From Ficedula albicollis (taxonomy: Eukaryota; Chordata; Aves; Passeriformes; Muscicapidae): 64,000 nt of DNA. The translations under genes were made by a program, and so were the position numbers. The DNA is taken from assembly GCF_000247815.1 (NCBI RefSeq), contig NC_021673.1, positions 50,616,250 to 50,680,249 on the forward strand, read 5' to 3'. Each line of letters starts with the position of its first letter. The stretch's first letter is position 1. Below are positions 1-15,517 of the stretch, in pieces. A model generated the notes under the pieces. The model worked only from the letters and a program-made list of their open reading frames with translations, had not been told where the DNA came from and did not search any database.

Positions 1-2130
<2,130 letters not shown>

Positions 2131-2235
2131 CACGTAATGGCAGCGCAGGGATGGGGAGGCCTTGTCCCTATCCACATCCCCTTCCCAGTGTTTGTGTCGC
2201 GCCAGTAGATCTTAGGTGTAGGTATAAATTGTAAA

Positions 2236-2290
2236 ACCACAGAATGTTAAGGGTTTGGAAGAGAGTTTTAGCATCACCTAGTCCCAGCTA
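2236..2290 (-). mobile_element. CR1 LINE 3'-end fragment
   Basis: The sequence CCACAGAATGTTAAGGGTTTGGAAG followed by ATCACCTAGTCCCAGC is the reverse-strand form of the 3' end of avian CR1 (CAGAATGGTTTGGGTTGGAAGG ... ATCATCTAGTCCAACC). It is short and diverged, and lies in intron 1. Confidence 0.6.
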
Positions 2291-2564
2291 GGGACTAGTC
2301 CCCATGTTACTGGCATGATTTCTTTTTGTTTGCTATGTTTAGCAGCTTCTTAATGTATTTGCAAAGTCACATCCTTTATTTTTTTTCTGCTTAACACAGT
2401 TAGCTTGCTATCAGAAAGTTTAATGGGATCTCTGTGGTGATGGAGTTACCATGGGTTAGATGAGCAAAAAATTCATCTGTGCCTTCTGCTTGGTGAAGTG
2501 CATAAAGCCTGCATTAGGACTAGTAGTTCCATTGTCCTGTCTCTCTAAAACACTTGCAGTATTG

Positions 2565-2925
2565 AGAAGAACGAGAAGGAGCCACTGGAGAGGGTCCAGA
2601 GGAGGGCTACAAAGATTATTAGGGGTCTGGAGTATCTCTCTTCCAAGGAGCTGTGCCTGATTAACCTGGAGGAGACTGGAAAAGGTTGTATTAGTGTAGA
2701 TAAATACCTCAAAGGCAAGTTTTAAGAGGACGGTGCTGGTCCCTTCTCAGTGGTGCCCAGTGACAGGATGAGGAGCAATGGCCATAAGTTAAAACACAAG
2801 AAGTTGTACCTCAACATGAGGAAGAAATTGTTTATGTTGAAAATGATGGAGCATGGGAACAGGTTGTCCTGGGAGGATATGGAGTCTCCATCTCTGGAGA
2901 TGTTCAAAATCCACCTAACAAATGC
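2565..2925 (+). mobile_element. CR1 LINE fragment (ORF2 3' part, decayed)
   Basis: Contains the typical CR1 string of GGAGAGGGTCCAGAGGAGGGC, ACAAAGATTATTAGGGGTCTGGAG, CTTCTCAGTGGTGCCCAGTGACAGGATGAG and GAGATGTTCAAAATCCACCT, in sense orientation. It is broken by indels and lacks the CR1 tail repeat, so it is an old truncated copy. Short ORFs inside it are remnants. Confidence 0.85.
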
Positions 2926-5900
2926 TTTCCCAAGAAGGGAAGTTACTGATGATTATCAACTCATCACTGGGTATTTGTGCTGTAAAAGCTCGGACTCTAT
3001 TGATTGTGTTTTACAGTAGCTTTGTAGTTCCCTGTTCTGTTTCTGTTTATGACTGTGTATGCTTTTGAAGGTACTTGTGTTTGTGCCTTTGAAGGTAGGG
3101 GAAATTGTGAGCATCTGTGAACTGAAAGAGGGACTTTGGTAGCCAAATGGAAAAGCATACTATTATGTTCCCTTGCATGCTGTAGTTGAGCTTCCTTTTC
3201 TGAAGGTGCCAGTCAGATTTATTGTTAATTTCTGTCTGAAATCCCTATTTGGCCCAGCCACATCGTGTGACTTATCCCTAAGAGTTGCTCTGCAGTACCA
3301 AAAGAAGGCAGCCCACTTTTCAGTTCTTACACCTTTTCTGGAAGGCGGGATATATGCATGGTATTTTGAGCAACTTGAATGAGTTCAGTGGAGGGTCATA
3401 TGAACATCAGAGATGGTGGAAAAATAAATAAAAAAGTAGTGCTGTGGAAAGCCAAGAGGCTGAGCAGGACCTCTCTATTTCAGAGCCAGCAGATTATTAA
3501 ATTAATTTATCCATAGTATGCAACTTCATCTCAGGTTTTCCCTCTGAATAATCAAGGGAAACGGCTTACAACTGCATAACTACCAGCTTTGAGTCAATTT
3601 CATATGCAGTGATCTGTTCTCTCTGCTGGTGAATGGTGATGAGCAGACGAATATAGTTGGCCCAGATGCTGTTGCAGTAGACTGGAGATCTTGAATTTGG
3701 CTCTGAACTGATGTAAACATGAAGTGATATCACGCCCATGCAGAAGTTCCTATCTTAAAACATCTGCATTTTTAATTGCATTGCTTGAGAATATTTGTTC
3801 CTTTTATAGTGCAAGTGAGATAAGACGAAGGTCTGAATTAACTGTAAGAGAAGATAAAACAATCAGATGTATGTTTTCCCTTATTTCTGACAAGTTATGA
3901 ATGTTTGGTCCATGGCTGACCATTTATATTCGTTACAGTTGCTAGAAAATAAGTTTGCTCTTACTCTGTAAGTAATAGTCTGATGTATATTTTCTTAATT
4001 ATTCTGTAAGGCACAGTTACTTTAAACTGTCTGCATATCCCCAAGTATGAAGTATCCAGCTGGGATATACAACTGCCTAAATGCCTTGTGTTTCCTCTGA
4101 AAATCTCCTTGCCTCTCCAACTTCCAGTGTTTTACTTTTGGTATTTAAGAGCAATACTCAGTCTTAATGTTTAATTTCGTTCAAGTTGGAGTTTAAAACT
4201 TTGTTGGTGAAGTAAGGTTAGAAGAATTAGAACATGGCTACCGCTTGCATAGTTTTACTTCCTTGTGGCTTTTTATAGACCATAATACCTAGTAGAGCAT
4301 TGTAGACCATTTAACTCTTAAGAAATGAGGGCTTAGTCTTCTGCCAACTAATCTAGGATTTGCCCATGGTTTTGTAATTTCTAGAAGCCTTGTTTGCTGC
4401 ATAGTCACTACAGATTTTTTTTTCTTTTATGGAAGAAATTAACTCTGTTGCAGCCACATTTCCTAGACAAGCATTGACCAATAAAGCTTGAAAGTGTGTG
4501 CTATGCTGTTCAACTGCTGAATGCAAATGCTCCTCTTGGAGAAGCATTTGAGATTGACTGTGCCCCTTTTCATTGGGTGACTGGGAAAGACCTCAGCTTG
4601 CTTCCAAGCTTTCTTTGTTTTGTGAGAATCTGAGTACTCTGAAGGTGATGTAGGTGAGCTTGGTACAGATATTTCTCCTTAAATTCCGTCATAGCAGATT
4701 TGATTCAGGGTTGTTATTTTTTTTTTATTTCTGAATATAATTATAATTTCAAGGGATTCCTTGCTTCTTCCAATATTAAAGATAGCCTGAACTTCATTTC
4801 CTTTTTCTAGAGACATGGAATATTGGTGCAAGTTTAATAGTTTTAATTTTGCTAACAATTCCTGCAGTTGTTTTTAAAAAATAAAAACTGGGAAAAAGAA
4901 GGGGGGTGGGGGAGTTAGTGGTTTTATTTTGAATGCTCGAATTCCCTCAGGGCTGAAAGTTGCAGTTGTGGTTTCCAGCTGTGAGTTCAGGACTCTGGTT
5001 CATATCTTGAAGAGCAAAGACAGATCTTTGGTCTTTTTGATGTTCTTTTGAGGGAGATTTTTCTTTATGATTCTTTGGGGGAGGCACAGTATTTGAGTTT
5101 AATGCAATACATATATTTTAGTTAAATTGCAATTTAAACCTTGTCTTTCTACTCATTTGATGGCTGTTTTTCTACTAGCATTTAGGAGTGTATAGTGCTG
5201 GTTTTGATAAGAGATTGCTGTATTTTGAGCACTAGATCTGTGTTGCTGACATGTGCCTCCCCCCACCTTTTCACTGCTGCAGTTGTAGTTCCTCACTGGT
5301 GCAGCCAAACACAGCACTCCTCTGTGTTGTGCCCTGTGTTCTCTGTATCTTGATAGTTTAAATTACTAAAAATTTAGTTTTAAATCGCACCTTTGTATTT
5401 ACTGTCATCTTTTGTGTGTAACTGACTTTTTCATCCTTTGTGGCTTTTCCTTCTGTATTACTTTCTGGTTTTGTATTTACAGTTTTGTGCTGTTCTGTTA
5501 GCATCTTCATTTACCATTTTTACATGTTTAGTTTTATGCATAATCTTATATTTATACCATTTATATTTATAAAACTAAAAAATTTGACATGGTTGTGTTC
5601 TGGGATTTTTGTCTGCAGAGTTTTAAAGGGCTCTTAAATCTTGAGTAGAATTTCAAGTTCTCTAATAAGAAGAAATAACATCATATGCTTAAAATAGTAA
5701 AGAAAACAGTAAATAAATTCTGAACTTGTTTAAAACTAACCAAAGAAAAAGCCCTATTTAGGGCAGTATACACCTCTCTGGCTTATTTTGTCTGTAGTTA
5801 TGTTGACACAAAGAATAGTCTGTTTGCAGGGAGACAAGGCTTGGGCACACCCAGCTTCACAAGGACATTTGACAAGCTTTTCTCCTTTGCTCCATCCTCA

Positions 5901-6383
5901 TGGCAGATGAGGGCAGTGTATTCGTGGAATGTGGGAAGACGGCTTAGCTTTAGTGGCGGCTTTTGGTTAACAAATTAAATCGAGTCAAGAGGAGACAGCA
6001 AGCAAAGTCTCCTTTTCTTTGTGATACTATGTGAAAACAAGTGTGTTGAGACCAGAGGAAGGCAATGGAGGAAGTATATTTAAATATATAGGTTGCAGTG
6101 ATCTTCAGGGCTAGTTATTATTTTTAACCTTACCTTTCACAAAGTTGGTAAGTTGTTTAATCTTGATTAAATTGCCATCCCAGTAAATATTTGCAGATTT
6201 TTTTTTAACCTTACAAGCAATTTCTTTGAATTCAGTTACTGGTGGAAGTCCTGTTGCTGTTGTAGATTATTGTAGTTTTTGATATGGCTTGGTATAGTGC
6301 ATCTTAAATTGCAGTGGCTCAGTTGAAGTCAGAAACCTGTAGTCTGCTATGCATTGGCAGATACAATTCACTGAAAAATACAC

Positions 6384-6583
6384 TAACACTATATTTACTG
6401 TATATGAGTTTTAAAAATTCAGTAAGAATTTTCAAATGAACATTTATTGTCTGTACAACACAGATCTTGTACATGCATCTCGTTAACACTATATTTACTG
6501 TATATGGGTTTTGAAAATTCTTACTGAATTTTTAAATGAACATTTATCATCTGTACAACACAGATCTTGTACATGCATCTCAT
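6384..6583. repeat. 100-bp tandem duplication with inverted core
   Basis: Two copies with an exact 100-bp period (6384-6483 and 6484-6583), both running from TAACACTATATTTACTG to ACATGCATCTC. In the middle, copy 1 has AATTCAGTAAGAATT and copy 2 has AATTCTTACTGAATT, its exact reverse complement. The rest differs by only a few substitutions. It lies in intron 1. Confidence 0.9.
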
Positions 6584-7606
6584 GCCTGTATCTGTTGTGA
6601 TCAGTATTTAATAGTGTAAGGAGCTGGGAACAAGGTTTGTCCTGTTTCACAGACTGTGAAAGCCATTACTGCAAGGTGTTTTGTATATTTGGAATATAAA
6701 TTCTTTATAAAACAATTTGACCTATATAATGTTGAGCATATACCTATGTTGCCAGTGCTACAGGAAGAGTATAGGAGACAGGCTTCACATGTTACGTGTT
6801 CTTAGCTGTCTAAAGGTTTCACGTTCTGCATCCAGCCTGTTGTGTTTAACAAATTGTGCCAATGTAGGGCACCACATGGGAAAACTTTGAGTTCCTTACT
6901 CTTGACTGGATAGATTGAGAGAGGGATTATGCTATACTCAGTATATTATCTTTCTGGTATCCTTTCCTGAGGATCTTCCACTAGACAAAATATTAGCACA
7001 GAGAAATTGTGGGTTTAATTCACTGTGACTACTAGAGTATATTCCAATGAAAATTAAGTTTACAACTAAAGAATTTTATCAATGATTAGTCTCTCCAGTA
7101 GATACTGTGCAAGACAAATGGCATCTATTTCAAAGACATTGAAATTGGGTTATAATGTTCAGATCAGGAAAGTACAGTATAGCACGTTAATATTATGTTT
7201 AATGCTGTACTTAATTTACTTTTGCAGCATGATTTAATTGTCTCATTGTCTGCCTGTATGTATACAGGGACTCCTTTGCATGATGCTCTTTCCTAATCTA
7301 CCATCCATCAGGTAGTGATATCTGGATCAAATTTGTCTATGATACTGTTTTACTTTGGACTGAGACAGGGCTCCTATATTATCTGTGAAAAACTACCTCC
7401 TGCTGAACTTATTCCTCTACTGAATAAAATCCCTTTAGACAGAAATTGTCCGTCCTGCAAATCCTCCATTGCTACATATGAGCTTCTTAACTTGTGTGTA
7501 GGGTTTTTGTACCCTTCTCCCTACCATATATGCCAGTTTGATAAACCAAAACTGTTAATTTCATTTATCTAATAGCTGTGTGTTCCTTTCTTTTTTTTTT
7601 TTGTAG

Positions 7607-7661
7607 ATATTATGATCAGCTGTGTTCTATTGAACCAAAGTTTCCATTCTCTGAAAATCAG
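7607..7661 (+). CDS. PDCD6IP: PDCD6IP exon 2, residues 69-87
   Basis: Encodes YYDQLCSIEPKFPFSENQ of the Bro1 domain. The acceptor is a long T-rich tract ending TTGTAG, and the donor is CAG|GTAAGA. Intron 2 (7662-9462, 1.80 kb) holds a 43-bp tandem duplication at 8589-8674 and nothing else I recognise. Confidence 0.95.
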
Positions 7662-8588
7662 GTAAGAAGACTGCCAAGCCAGTTACTGAATTGTGGCACC
7701 TATGATATGCAACTTCCAAGCCCGTACCTAATCCTCTAATGAGTACTTTTATTGAACAAGACATCTGATCTCTCTGAGCCTTATTTTCATAATCTCTGTT
7801 TATTTTATTGTCAGTGCTTACAGTCTATGCTGAAACTTCACCTTTAGTGGCCATAGTTGCTTTTGTTTTACAGATTGAGAAACATTTTGGCTTTGGCTAC
7901 TTATCACTGTGGTCTAGGGCAGAAAGAGTTGGGCTGTGCTGATTGCTCTTCAACTCTCTGCTTTCCAAGAAGTCTATTTCATACTATGTTCTAAAGGATT
8001 TTAAATTTGTAATTTCTATGGGAAAACCTATAGGAATGGATGGAATATGATCTTTGTTTTTTGAAGCAGGACAGATGTTTCCTTCGCAACTGTTAACAGA
8101 ATAATCCGTTTAAGAGCTTATCACTTTATTCCTGCCTCTGCATGACATAGTTTTAATATAGCTATGGTGTTCATTATGATTTGGTGTTTTTTCCCTACCA
8201 TATTTCTTTGGTATCATGCCTTTAGAGAGAAATTCAGCTTAACTTCTCCCTATTGAAGGCTTCTTCAGGTGGAGGCTGGAGTAGGTCTATAGGTTCCTGG
8301 TTTTTGTTGGAAAAAGGTGTGGATTTTCTTTCAATGTGTTTACAAATATAACAATTTATATTTCTTTATTAAATCAACAAATCATACTTAAATGGTAATA
8401 TTATGATTAAAAGGAAAAATTTCTTTCAGTCTTTCAGGTTATAAGTAATTTGAATCTTTCTTCTACATGAGTTTTACATGTAGCTGCATTTGCTTGCAGC
8501 CAAGAACTGCACACTGGTTTTCAGTGAGCAAATCCTTTGCTATGATAATCTACAAACCCTGAGACAAGGAAAACCGGAAAACTTAGAC

Positions 8589-8674
8589 AGCAAGATCTGC
8601 ATGTGTGTAAACTGTTCCACCTAAGGGGAAAAGCAAGATCTGCTTGTGTGTAAACTGTTCCACCTAAGGGGAAA
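8589..8674. repeat. 43-bp tandem duplication
   Basis: Two copies of a unit from AGCAAGATCTGC to CACCTAAGGGGAAA (8589-8631 and 8632-8674), differing at one base. It lies in intron 2. Confidence 0.9.
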
Positions 8675-9462
8675 AGTAGTCAGTGGAAGCAGCAATGCAG
8701 CTGGGGACCAGAACATCCTGCACTAGCATAGCTGCTAGATGAAAGTACACTATCAAGCAGTGCTGTTGCTCTTCCTGAGGTAATCTTCCCAAGCAGTTTA
8801 AACTGAGGAAGTTTGCCATCTTTTCTGGTTTGATACCAGTTGCCTACAATTACTTGATCAGGTGAATAAGGAATCAAATTGTGGAACTTGAAAGCAGATT
8901 CTACTAAGTATTTGCATTGCCTCTGAAGTATGTACCAGAAGTATAAATAAAACACACTGTTTCTGCCTGCATTCTCTTTCCTGAGGGTGTCTCCTGATAA
9001 TGCTGCTATTGAATTCACTCATAATAATGAGTGGATTTTGGTATTGCACAACAGATCCAAATACACAGGTAATTTGGCACGCTGGAAACTACCTGGTTGG
9101 GTGGTTTCCTTAAACTGTGATTATACCAACCCATCAGACTAACTGGGAGAGGAGTATCTTGTTCAGAAACAAATGTATCTGTTCCTCAGAATATGAATAG
9201 AGCTGAAAAATAATTCTGAGAATTTCTGTCTTGTCTACTTGAAATGTTTTGAGCAAACTAACAGGGAGGAAAAATGTAGCATAATTTTGTTTTGAGTACT
9301 TCTTGATGACTTCCTGAAACTTCCAGAACGATTATAATGTTCCAAGAAGTGAATGAAAGGTATCATACCATTAGACTATAAGAGTTAAATGCATAAATTT
9401 GGGGTATTTTAAGATTATATTTGATTTTAGAGGTAAAGATCTTTCTTTTTCACGACTTCCAG

Positions 9463-9532
9463 GTCTGTGTAACATTTACGTGGAAAGATGCTTTTGATAA
9501 AGGATCACTTTTTGGAGGATCTGCCAAATTGG
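9463..9532 (+). CDS. PDCD6IP: PDCD6IP exon 3, residues 88-110
   Basis: Encodes VCVTFTWKDAFDKGSLFGG followed by SAKL. The acceptor is TTCCAG. The donor is G|GTATGT, chosen because the leftover G joins CT of exon 4 to give Ala, matching the family sequence KLALASLGYEK. Intron 3 (9533-14700, 5.17 kb) is dominated by the 2-kb tandem duplication described separately. Confidence 0.95.
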
Positions 9533-10406
9533 GTATGTGAATGTACCAAAAAATCAAGTATTAATGATACCAAACTTAGAGAATACTTTTGTGTAGTAGA
9601 ATTAATAGTCTTTCTAGCGTTCTCAACATATCTTTCAAATTAATTCAATTATATTGATATTGGTATATTGTTATTAATCACCTCAACATCGATAATGAGC
9701 AAAGAAGCACCAAACAAAGAATTTTTTAAAAATTGAGATTTTATATTAGATTTCCAGAGGCATAAATAGATGTGCACTCTGAGACTAGCTGTACTGTCTG
9801 CTTCTCAGATGTTTTCTGGGAACAACTCCAATTGATACTAATCAAAATTGTGCATGTTAACGTTAAGGTTCAGTAGATTTTGGATAATGCAGCTCTTCCT
9901 GTTCTAAATGAGTAAGATCATTATGAAGTGTGCCTATGTGTGTATGAATCCATTCCAGAAGGAGAGTGATGGTAGCTGGCTTCAGTAATCTAGTCTTGAT
10001 ACCACATTTTGTTCAAGAAAATAAAATTATTTGCCTGTGCTCCAAAATTACTCTTCTATCACTTCTTTCTGAAATACGTTATACAGATTTGAACGCTTGG
10101 AAAGAAAAAATGTATTTTTTTTCCCCATAAACATTATGAGTTTGAGTCAGATTTGCTTTAATCATGGAGGGACAATTCTGCACTACAAATTCAGGGTCAT
10201 GAAATGGATTTGGGACACTTGCCAACATAGAAGTAAGACTCCTTTTGCGTAAGTGAGGAACGGTTCAGTTGTGTCATCATTCTTTAGTATTTCTATTTAT
10301 ACCTAAGTATTCATCATGATTGGCATTGCAAGATGACCATTGCAATTTTGAAGTTTCAGACAAAGCCTGGAAAAAGTGTTTGAACTTTACACTGGTTTTA
10401 TTTTTA

Positions 10407-13400
10407 TTAAGGTTTTTGCCTACTTTATGCAGCTCTCCATTAGCAACTACTGGAAGTCTTTGCAGTTTTCTGTGTTTGAGTATACATGCTAACAGCTGTG
10501 CTCGTGTGAATTGTATCTGTATTACTGGAAGTCTTTGCGGTTTTCTGTGTTCTGAGTATACATGTTAACAGCTGTGCTCGTGTGAATTGTATCTGTAACA
10601 ATACACCACATACCTATGCATACATACTCAGGTGATCCTTGCTTTCTGTTCCAACTATTCTGAGAAGTCCTGGAAATTGGAAACCTTCCTGAAGGTGCTT
10701 TGTTTTGTTTTTTTTCTCAGAATTTGGTTTGTTCTTTCTCCTTTGGGCCTAACATTTAGTGAGGATTGAATCTGTCTCATTGTAAAGTTCAGAATATTTA
10801 AATATGATGTAAACATAGTCTGTGAATCACCAGAGATTTGTCATAATTGTGAGAAAAAAAAATCAGTAGCTATAACAATGATGATTACTGTAAGAATTTG
10901 AATAAATGTGGTATTATTGCAGCTTGAGGAAGCTTACTTGTCTGTAGGTTAATTATATACTAGTCTAAATAATCTGTGAGGTGGATGGTCAGAGATTTAT
11001 GCAGCAGTCCGTGTCAAATATCAAAGAAGTTTTGTACTTAGATGTGGGTAATGTTCAGTTAACAAGCAATGGGATAAGGGTAATTTTGAAACTTACTGCA
11101 GATCTTGGTGGAAAGAAATTAACAAAAGGAGATCAGAATTGGTGGTGAGGTTTCTAAGTGTAAAACAAAGCTATCTAATCAAGGAAGCAAAATTTCTCTT
11201 GACTTCTAAGAGGAGTTTCTAGATAGAAATTCAGTGTAAAACTCCTGAAAATTCTGTGGCAACAAGATGTAGGGATGCGACTTAAGAGTTCTGGCTCTTG
11301 CTGTGGTGCTGAACTGTTTGCTTCCCACCTTCCATGGATCCAAAGTCTGTGTCACAGTGGTAGCGGATAGATACTGTGACTGCTTGAAAAGTGACCAAGT
11401 TCACAGCATGGCATGTAAACTGAATTACATTGACTAAGTTAATAGGTGGTGCTGTAAACAGGTGAGTCTGTGGAAAATCTGTATTGCTATAGTAAATCAC
11501 ACTTGAGGTGCAGTCCAGAGTACAAAGTAATTCTGCACTTCAGAAACTTTCAAGCCTTACTTTCTTTCCTGTCTTGTATTTTAGTCTTTTCAAAATCTAA
11601 ACAACTTTTGTCTGAGTTCAAGATGTTATTCTTAGAAAAATTTTGGAAAATAAACTTACAGAAGGGAGATTATCTTGGTAAAATAGTGATAATGACAGTG
11701 TAACTTACTTGGAAACAAATGGGAAAAATAGCATGTCAGATTTAGGCTTGCTTGCTGAAAACTTAGTGCAGGTTAGTGAGCACGAGCATAGAAGCTTCAG
11801 AGAGGTGTTAGATAAATATGTGGCTGTTTAAGGAGGCTGGATGTCAGTGAAATGAAACAAATGTACATTTTTAGTACCTTCATGTTTTAAGGATAACTGT
11901 ACCTGGGTTTGTGAAATTGAAAATTCACTAGTTGTCACTTTTTGGAGGACTAAGAGGACTGTCTGGACACTTTTTGACACCAGTAGGAGACTAATATCTA
12001 TAGTATTTGTTTTTGTCAAGCACTTGCGTGGGGCAACTAACATTTTGAAAGCAATTAATAATCAAAATGGTTCCTGTTCAGGTATTTCTAGTTCTAGAAG
12101 TGTGGGCTCCATCCTCTGGACATATGAAGTACTGCAGGAGTCACTTCTGGACAGTCTACACCACTGTCGAGTGTGATCAAGTTTTAATTAAAGTAAATCA
12201 TTAACTGTTTCAGTACATGTATAAAGAAGGTATTTGTCAGCGTTTTCAGCCTGAAACAGTAGCTTTAAAAGTGAAAATTTCCCTATATTTCAATAGATAG
12301 AAAACAGAACATCTAGAAGTCTTTGTAATTGGTCAGTTATTGCGAAGTGATTAGTGTGTGAAAGTTCATATTTCCAGATGATTGCTTGGTAATGCTTCAA
12401 GAGCCAAAAAGCTGCACTCTAGTTAGAAAGACTTCGAAATTATTTTCTATACTTTTTCTTAAGGTTTTTGCCTACTTTATGCAGCTCTCCATTAGCAACT
12501 ACTGGAAGTCTTTGCAGTTTTCTGTGTTTGAGTATACATGCTAACAGCTGTGCTCGTGTGAATTGTATCTGTAACAATACACCACATACCTATGCATACA
12601 TACTCAGGTGATCCTTGCTTTCTGTTCCAACTATTCTGAGAAGTCCTGGAAATTGGAAACCTTCCTGAAGGTGCTTTGTTTTGTTTTTTTTCTCAGAATT
12701 TGGTTTGTTCTTTCTCCTTTGGGCCTAACATTTAGTGAGGATTGAATCTGTCTCATTGTAAAGTTCAGAATATTTAACTATGATGTAAACATAGTCTGTG
12801 AATCACCAGAGATTTGTCATAATTGTGAGAAAAAAAAATCAGTAGCTATAACAATGATGATTACTGTAAGAATTTGAATAAATGTGGTATTATTGCAGCT
12901 TGAGGAAGCTTACTTGTCTGTAGGTTAATTATATACTAGTCTAAATAATCTGTGAGGTGGATGGTCAGAGATTTATGCAGCAGTCCGTGTCAAATATCAA
13001 AGAAGTTTTGTACTTAGATGTGGGTAATGTTCAGTTAACAAGCAATGGGATAAGGGTAATTTTGAAACTTACCGCAGATCTTGGTGGAAAGAAATTAATA
13101 AAAGGAGATCAGAATTGGTGGTGAGGTTTCTAAGTGTAAAACAAAGCTATCTAATCAAGGAAGCAAAATTTCTCTTGACTTCTAAGAGGAGTTTCTAGAT
13201 AGAAATTCAGTGTAAAACTCCTGAAAATTCTGTGGCAACAAGATGTAGGGATGCGACTTAAGAGTTCTGGCTCTTGCTGTGGTGCTGAACTGTTTGCTTC
13301 CCACCTTCCATGGATCCAAAGTCTGTGTCACAGTGGTAGCGGATAGATACTGTGACTGCTTGAAAAGTGACCAAGTTCACAGCATGGCATGTAAACTGAA

Positions 13401-14434
13401 TTACATTGACTAAGTTAATAGGTGGTGCTGTAAACAGGTGAGTCTGTGGAAAATCTGTATTGCTATAGTAAATCACACTTGAGGTGCAGTCCAGAGTACA
13501 AAGTAATTCTGCACTTCAGAAACTTTCAAGCCTTACTTTCTTTCCTGTCTTGTATTTTAGTCTTTTCAAAATCTAAACAACTTTTGTCTGAGTTCAAGAT
13601 GTTATTCTTAGAAAAATTTTGGAAAATAAACTTACAGAAGGGAGATTATCTTGGTAAAATAGTGATAATGACAGTGTAACTTACTTGGAAACAAATGGGA
13701 AAAATAGCATGTCAGATTTAGGCTTGCTTGCTGAAAACTTAGTGCAGGTTAGTGAGCACGAGCATAGAAGCTTCAGAGAGGTGTTAGATAAATATGTGGC
13801 TGTTTAAGGAGGCTGGATGTCAGTGAAATGAAACAAATGTACATTTTTAGTACCTTCATGTTTTAAGGATAACTGTACCTGGGTTTGTGAAATTGAAAAT
13901 TCACTAGTTGTCACTTTTTGGAGGACTAAGAGGACTGTCTGGACACTTTTTGACACCAGTAGGAGACTAATATCTATAGTATTTGTTTTTGTCAAGCACT
14001 TGCGTGGGGCAACTAACATTTTGAAAGCAATTAATAATCAAAATGGTTCCTGTTCAGGTATTTCTAGTTCTAGAAGTGTGGGCTCCATCCTCTGGACATA
14101 TGAAGTACTGCAGGAGTCACTTCTGGACAGTCTACACCACTGTCGAGTGTGATCAAGTTTTAATTAAAGTAAATCATTAACTGTTTCAGTACATGTATAA
14201 AGAAGGTATTTGTCAGCGTTTTCAGCCTGAAACAGTAGCTTTAAAAGTGAAAATTTCCCTATATTTCAATAGATAGAAAACAGAACATGTAGAAGTCTTT
14301 GTAATTGGTCAGTTATTGCGAAGTGATTAGTGTGTGAAAGTTCATATTTCCAGATGATTGCTTGGTAATGCTTCAAGAGCCAAAAAGCTGCACTCTAGTT
14401 AGAAAGACTTCGAAATTATTTTCTATACTTTTTC
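10407..14434. repeat. Two-kilobase tandem duplication in intron 3
   Basis: Copy 1 is 10407-12458 (2052 bp) and copy 2 is 12459-14434 (1976 bp). They are almost identical base for base, with only a few substitutions seen by eye. The 76-bp length difference comes from an internal 76-bp duplication present only in copy 1 (about 10448-10599). Neither copy includes an exon. Matching ORFs in both copies reflect the duplication and not selection for coding. Confidence 0.95.
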
Positions 14435-14700
14435 AAGCTATTGCTTTTATGCTTTGTGTCACTTTCTGTGGTTGCTCACATGGAAACATTTTGTGGTAGT
14501 ACTAAATTAGACTTTGTAAAGCCTTCAGAATGAAGATGACTTCAACTTTAAAAGTTCAGTAAGATTGGGGTTTTGCTTGTTTTTACTTGAAACTGTTGAT
14601 ACCTTTACTGATAATAGTAGTGTTGGCCTCATCTGTAGGATGCTAGAGAACTGAAGTTTATTTTCTTAAAAGTCTGGCTAACTGTCTGTCCTGCCCACAG

Positions 14701-14828
14701 CTCTGGCAAGTTTGGGGTATGAGAAGACCTGTGTTTTGTTCAACTGCGGAGCACTGGCAAGCCAGATTGCAGCGGAACAGAATCTGGATAATGATGAAGG
14801 ACTAAAAGCTGCAGCTAAGCACTATCAG
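14701..14828 (+). CDS. PDCD6IP: PDCD6IP exon 4, residues 111-153
   Basis: Encodes LASLGYEKTCVLFNCGALA and then SQIAAEQNLDNDEGLKAAA up to KHYQ, Bro1-domain sequence very close to human. The acceptor is CCCACAG and the donor CAG|GTACAG. Intron 4 (14829-15363) is only 535 bp, is AT-rich, and shows no other feature. Confidence 0.96.
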
Positions 14829-15363
14829 GTACAGAGGCTCCCTGCGTCTGTTTATAAATTCAGAATTCATATTCTTAAAACATCAAACAAGTATCTCTCA
14901 ATTTTAAAACTATTTACACATGTATTAAAATATATATGTACATATTTTCCTGCTCTTAATTGCAAAGATGGATTGACTGTGTACCTGGTCTTGTGAACAT
15001 ACTCCCTACCTCAAGCAAGTTGGTAACTAAACCTTCACCTTAAGATTTAATAATTTTACCTAGTATAAATTTTAGTTTTCACAAGTATTACAGTAATAAT
15101 CTTACATCTTTCTGGAATGCATTAAAATCTTAGACTGTTAGGTGTGACCAATATACCGTTATTTAGAATTTGTCATGATAATTGTCTCATTGTAAGTGGC
15201 TACAAGAACAGGAGGTCGCAAGAAGTTGTATTTGTTGGCTAAACAATAAATGGGAGACCATATACAAAAAAACCTTTTTTAAATATTTTTATATGTATTA
15301 TATTTCTTAGTGAGAAAATGTCTATGTAAAGAATGGATGTTAATGTTGTTTTGTTTTGCTTAG

Positions 15364-15517
15364 TTTGCTAGTGGTGCTTTTCAACATATTAAAGATACAG
15401 TTTTGTCAGCTTTGAATCGAGAACCTACAGTGGACATCTCTCCAGATACAGTTGGGACTCTCAGTCTTATTATGCTGGCTCAAGCCCAAGAAGTCTTTTT
15501 TTTGAAAGCGACAAGAG
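15364..15517 (+). CDS. PDCD6IP: PDCD6IP exon 5, residues 154-204
   Basis: Encodes FASGAFQHIKDTVLSALNRE followed by PTVDISPDTVGTLSLIMLAQ and AQEVFFLKATR. The last segment is part of the Bro1 surface near the CHMP4-binding patch. The donor is G|GTATAT, with the leftover G completing Asp205. Intron 5 (15518-20212, 4.70 kb) holds an 806-bp tandem duplication and a palindrome cluster, listed separately. Confidence 0.96.

Noticed and set aside
2460..3019. Short ORFs in intron 1
   Set aside because: They overlap a decayed CR1 fragment and are remnants of it, not host genes.
11282..14019. Pairs of identical ORFs in intron 3
   Set aside because: They look conserved only because the DNA is duplicated. 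They are 70-80 codons long, on both strands, with no known domain.
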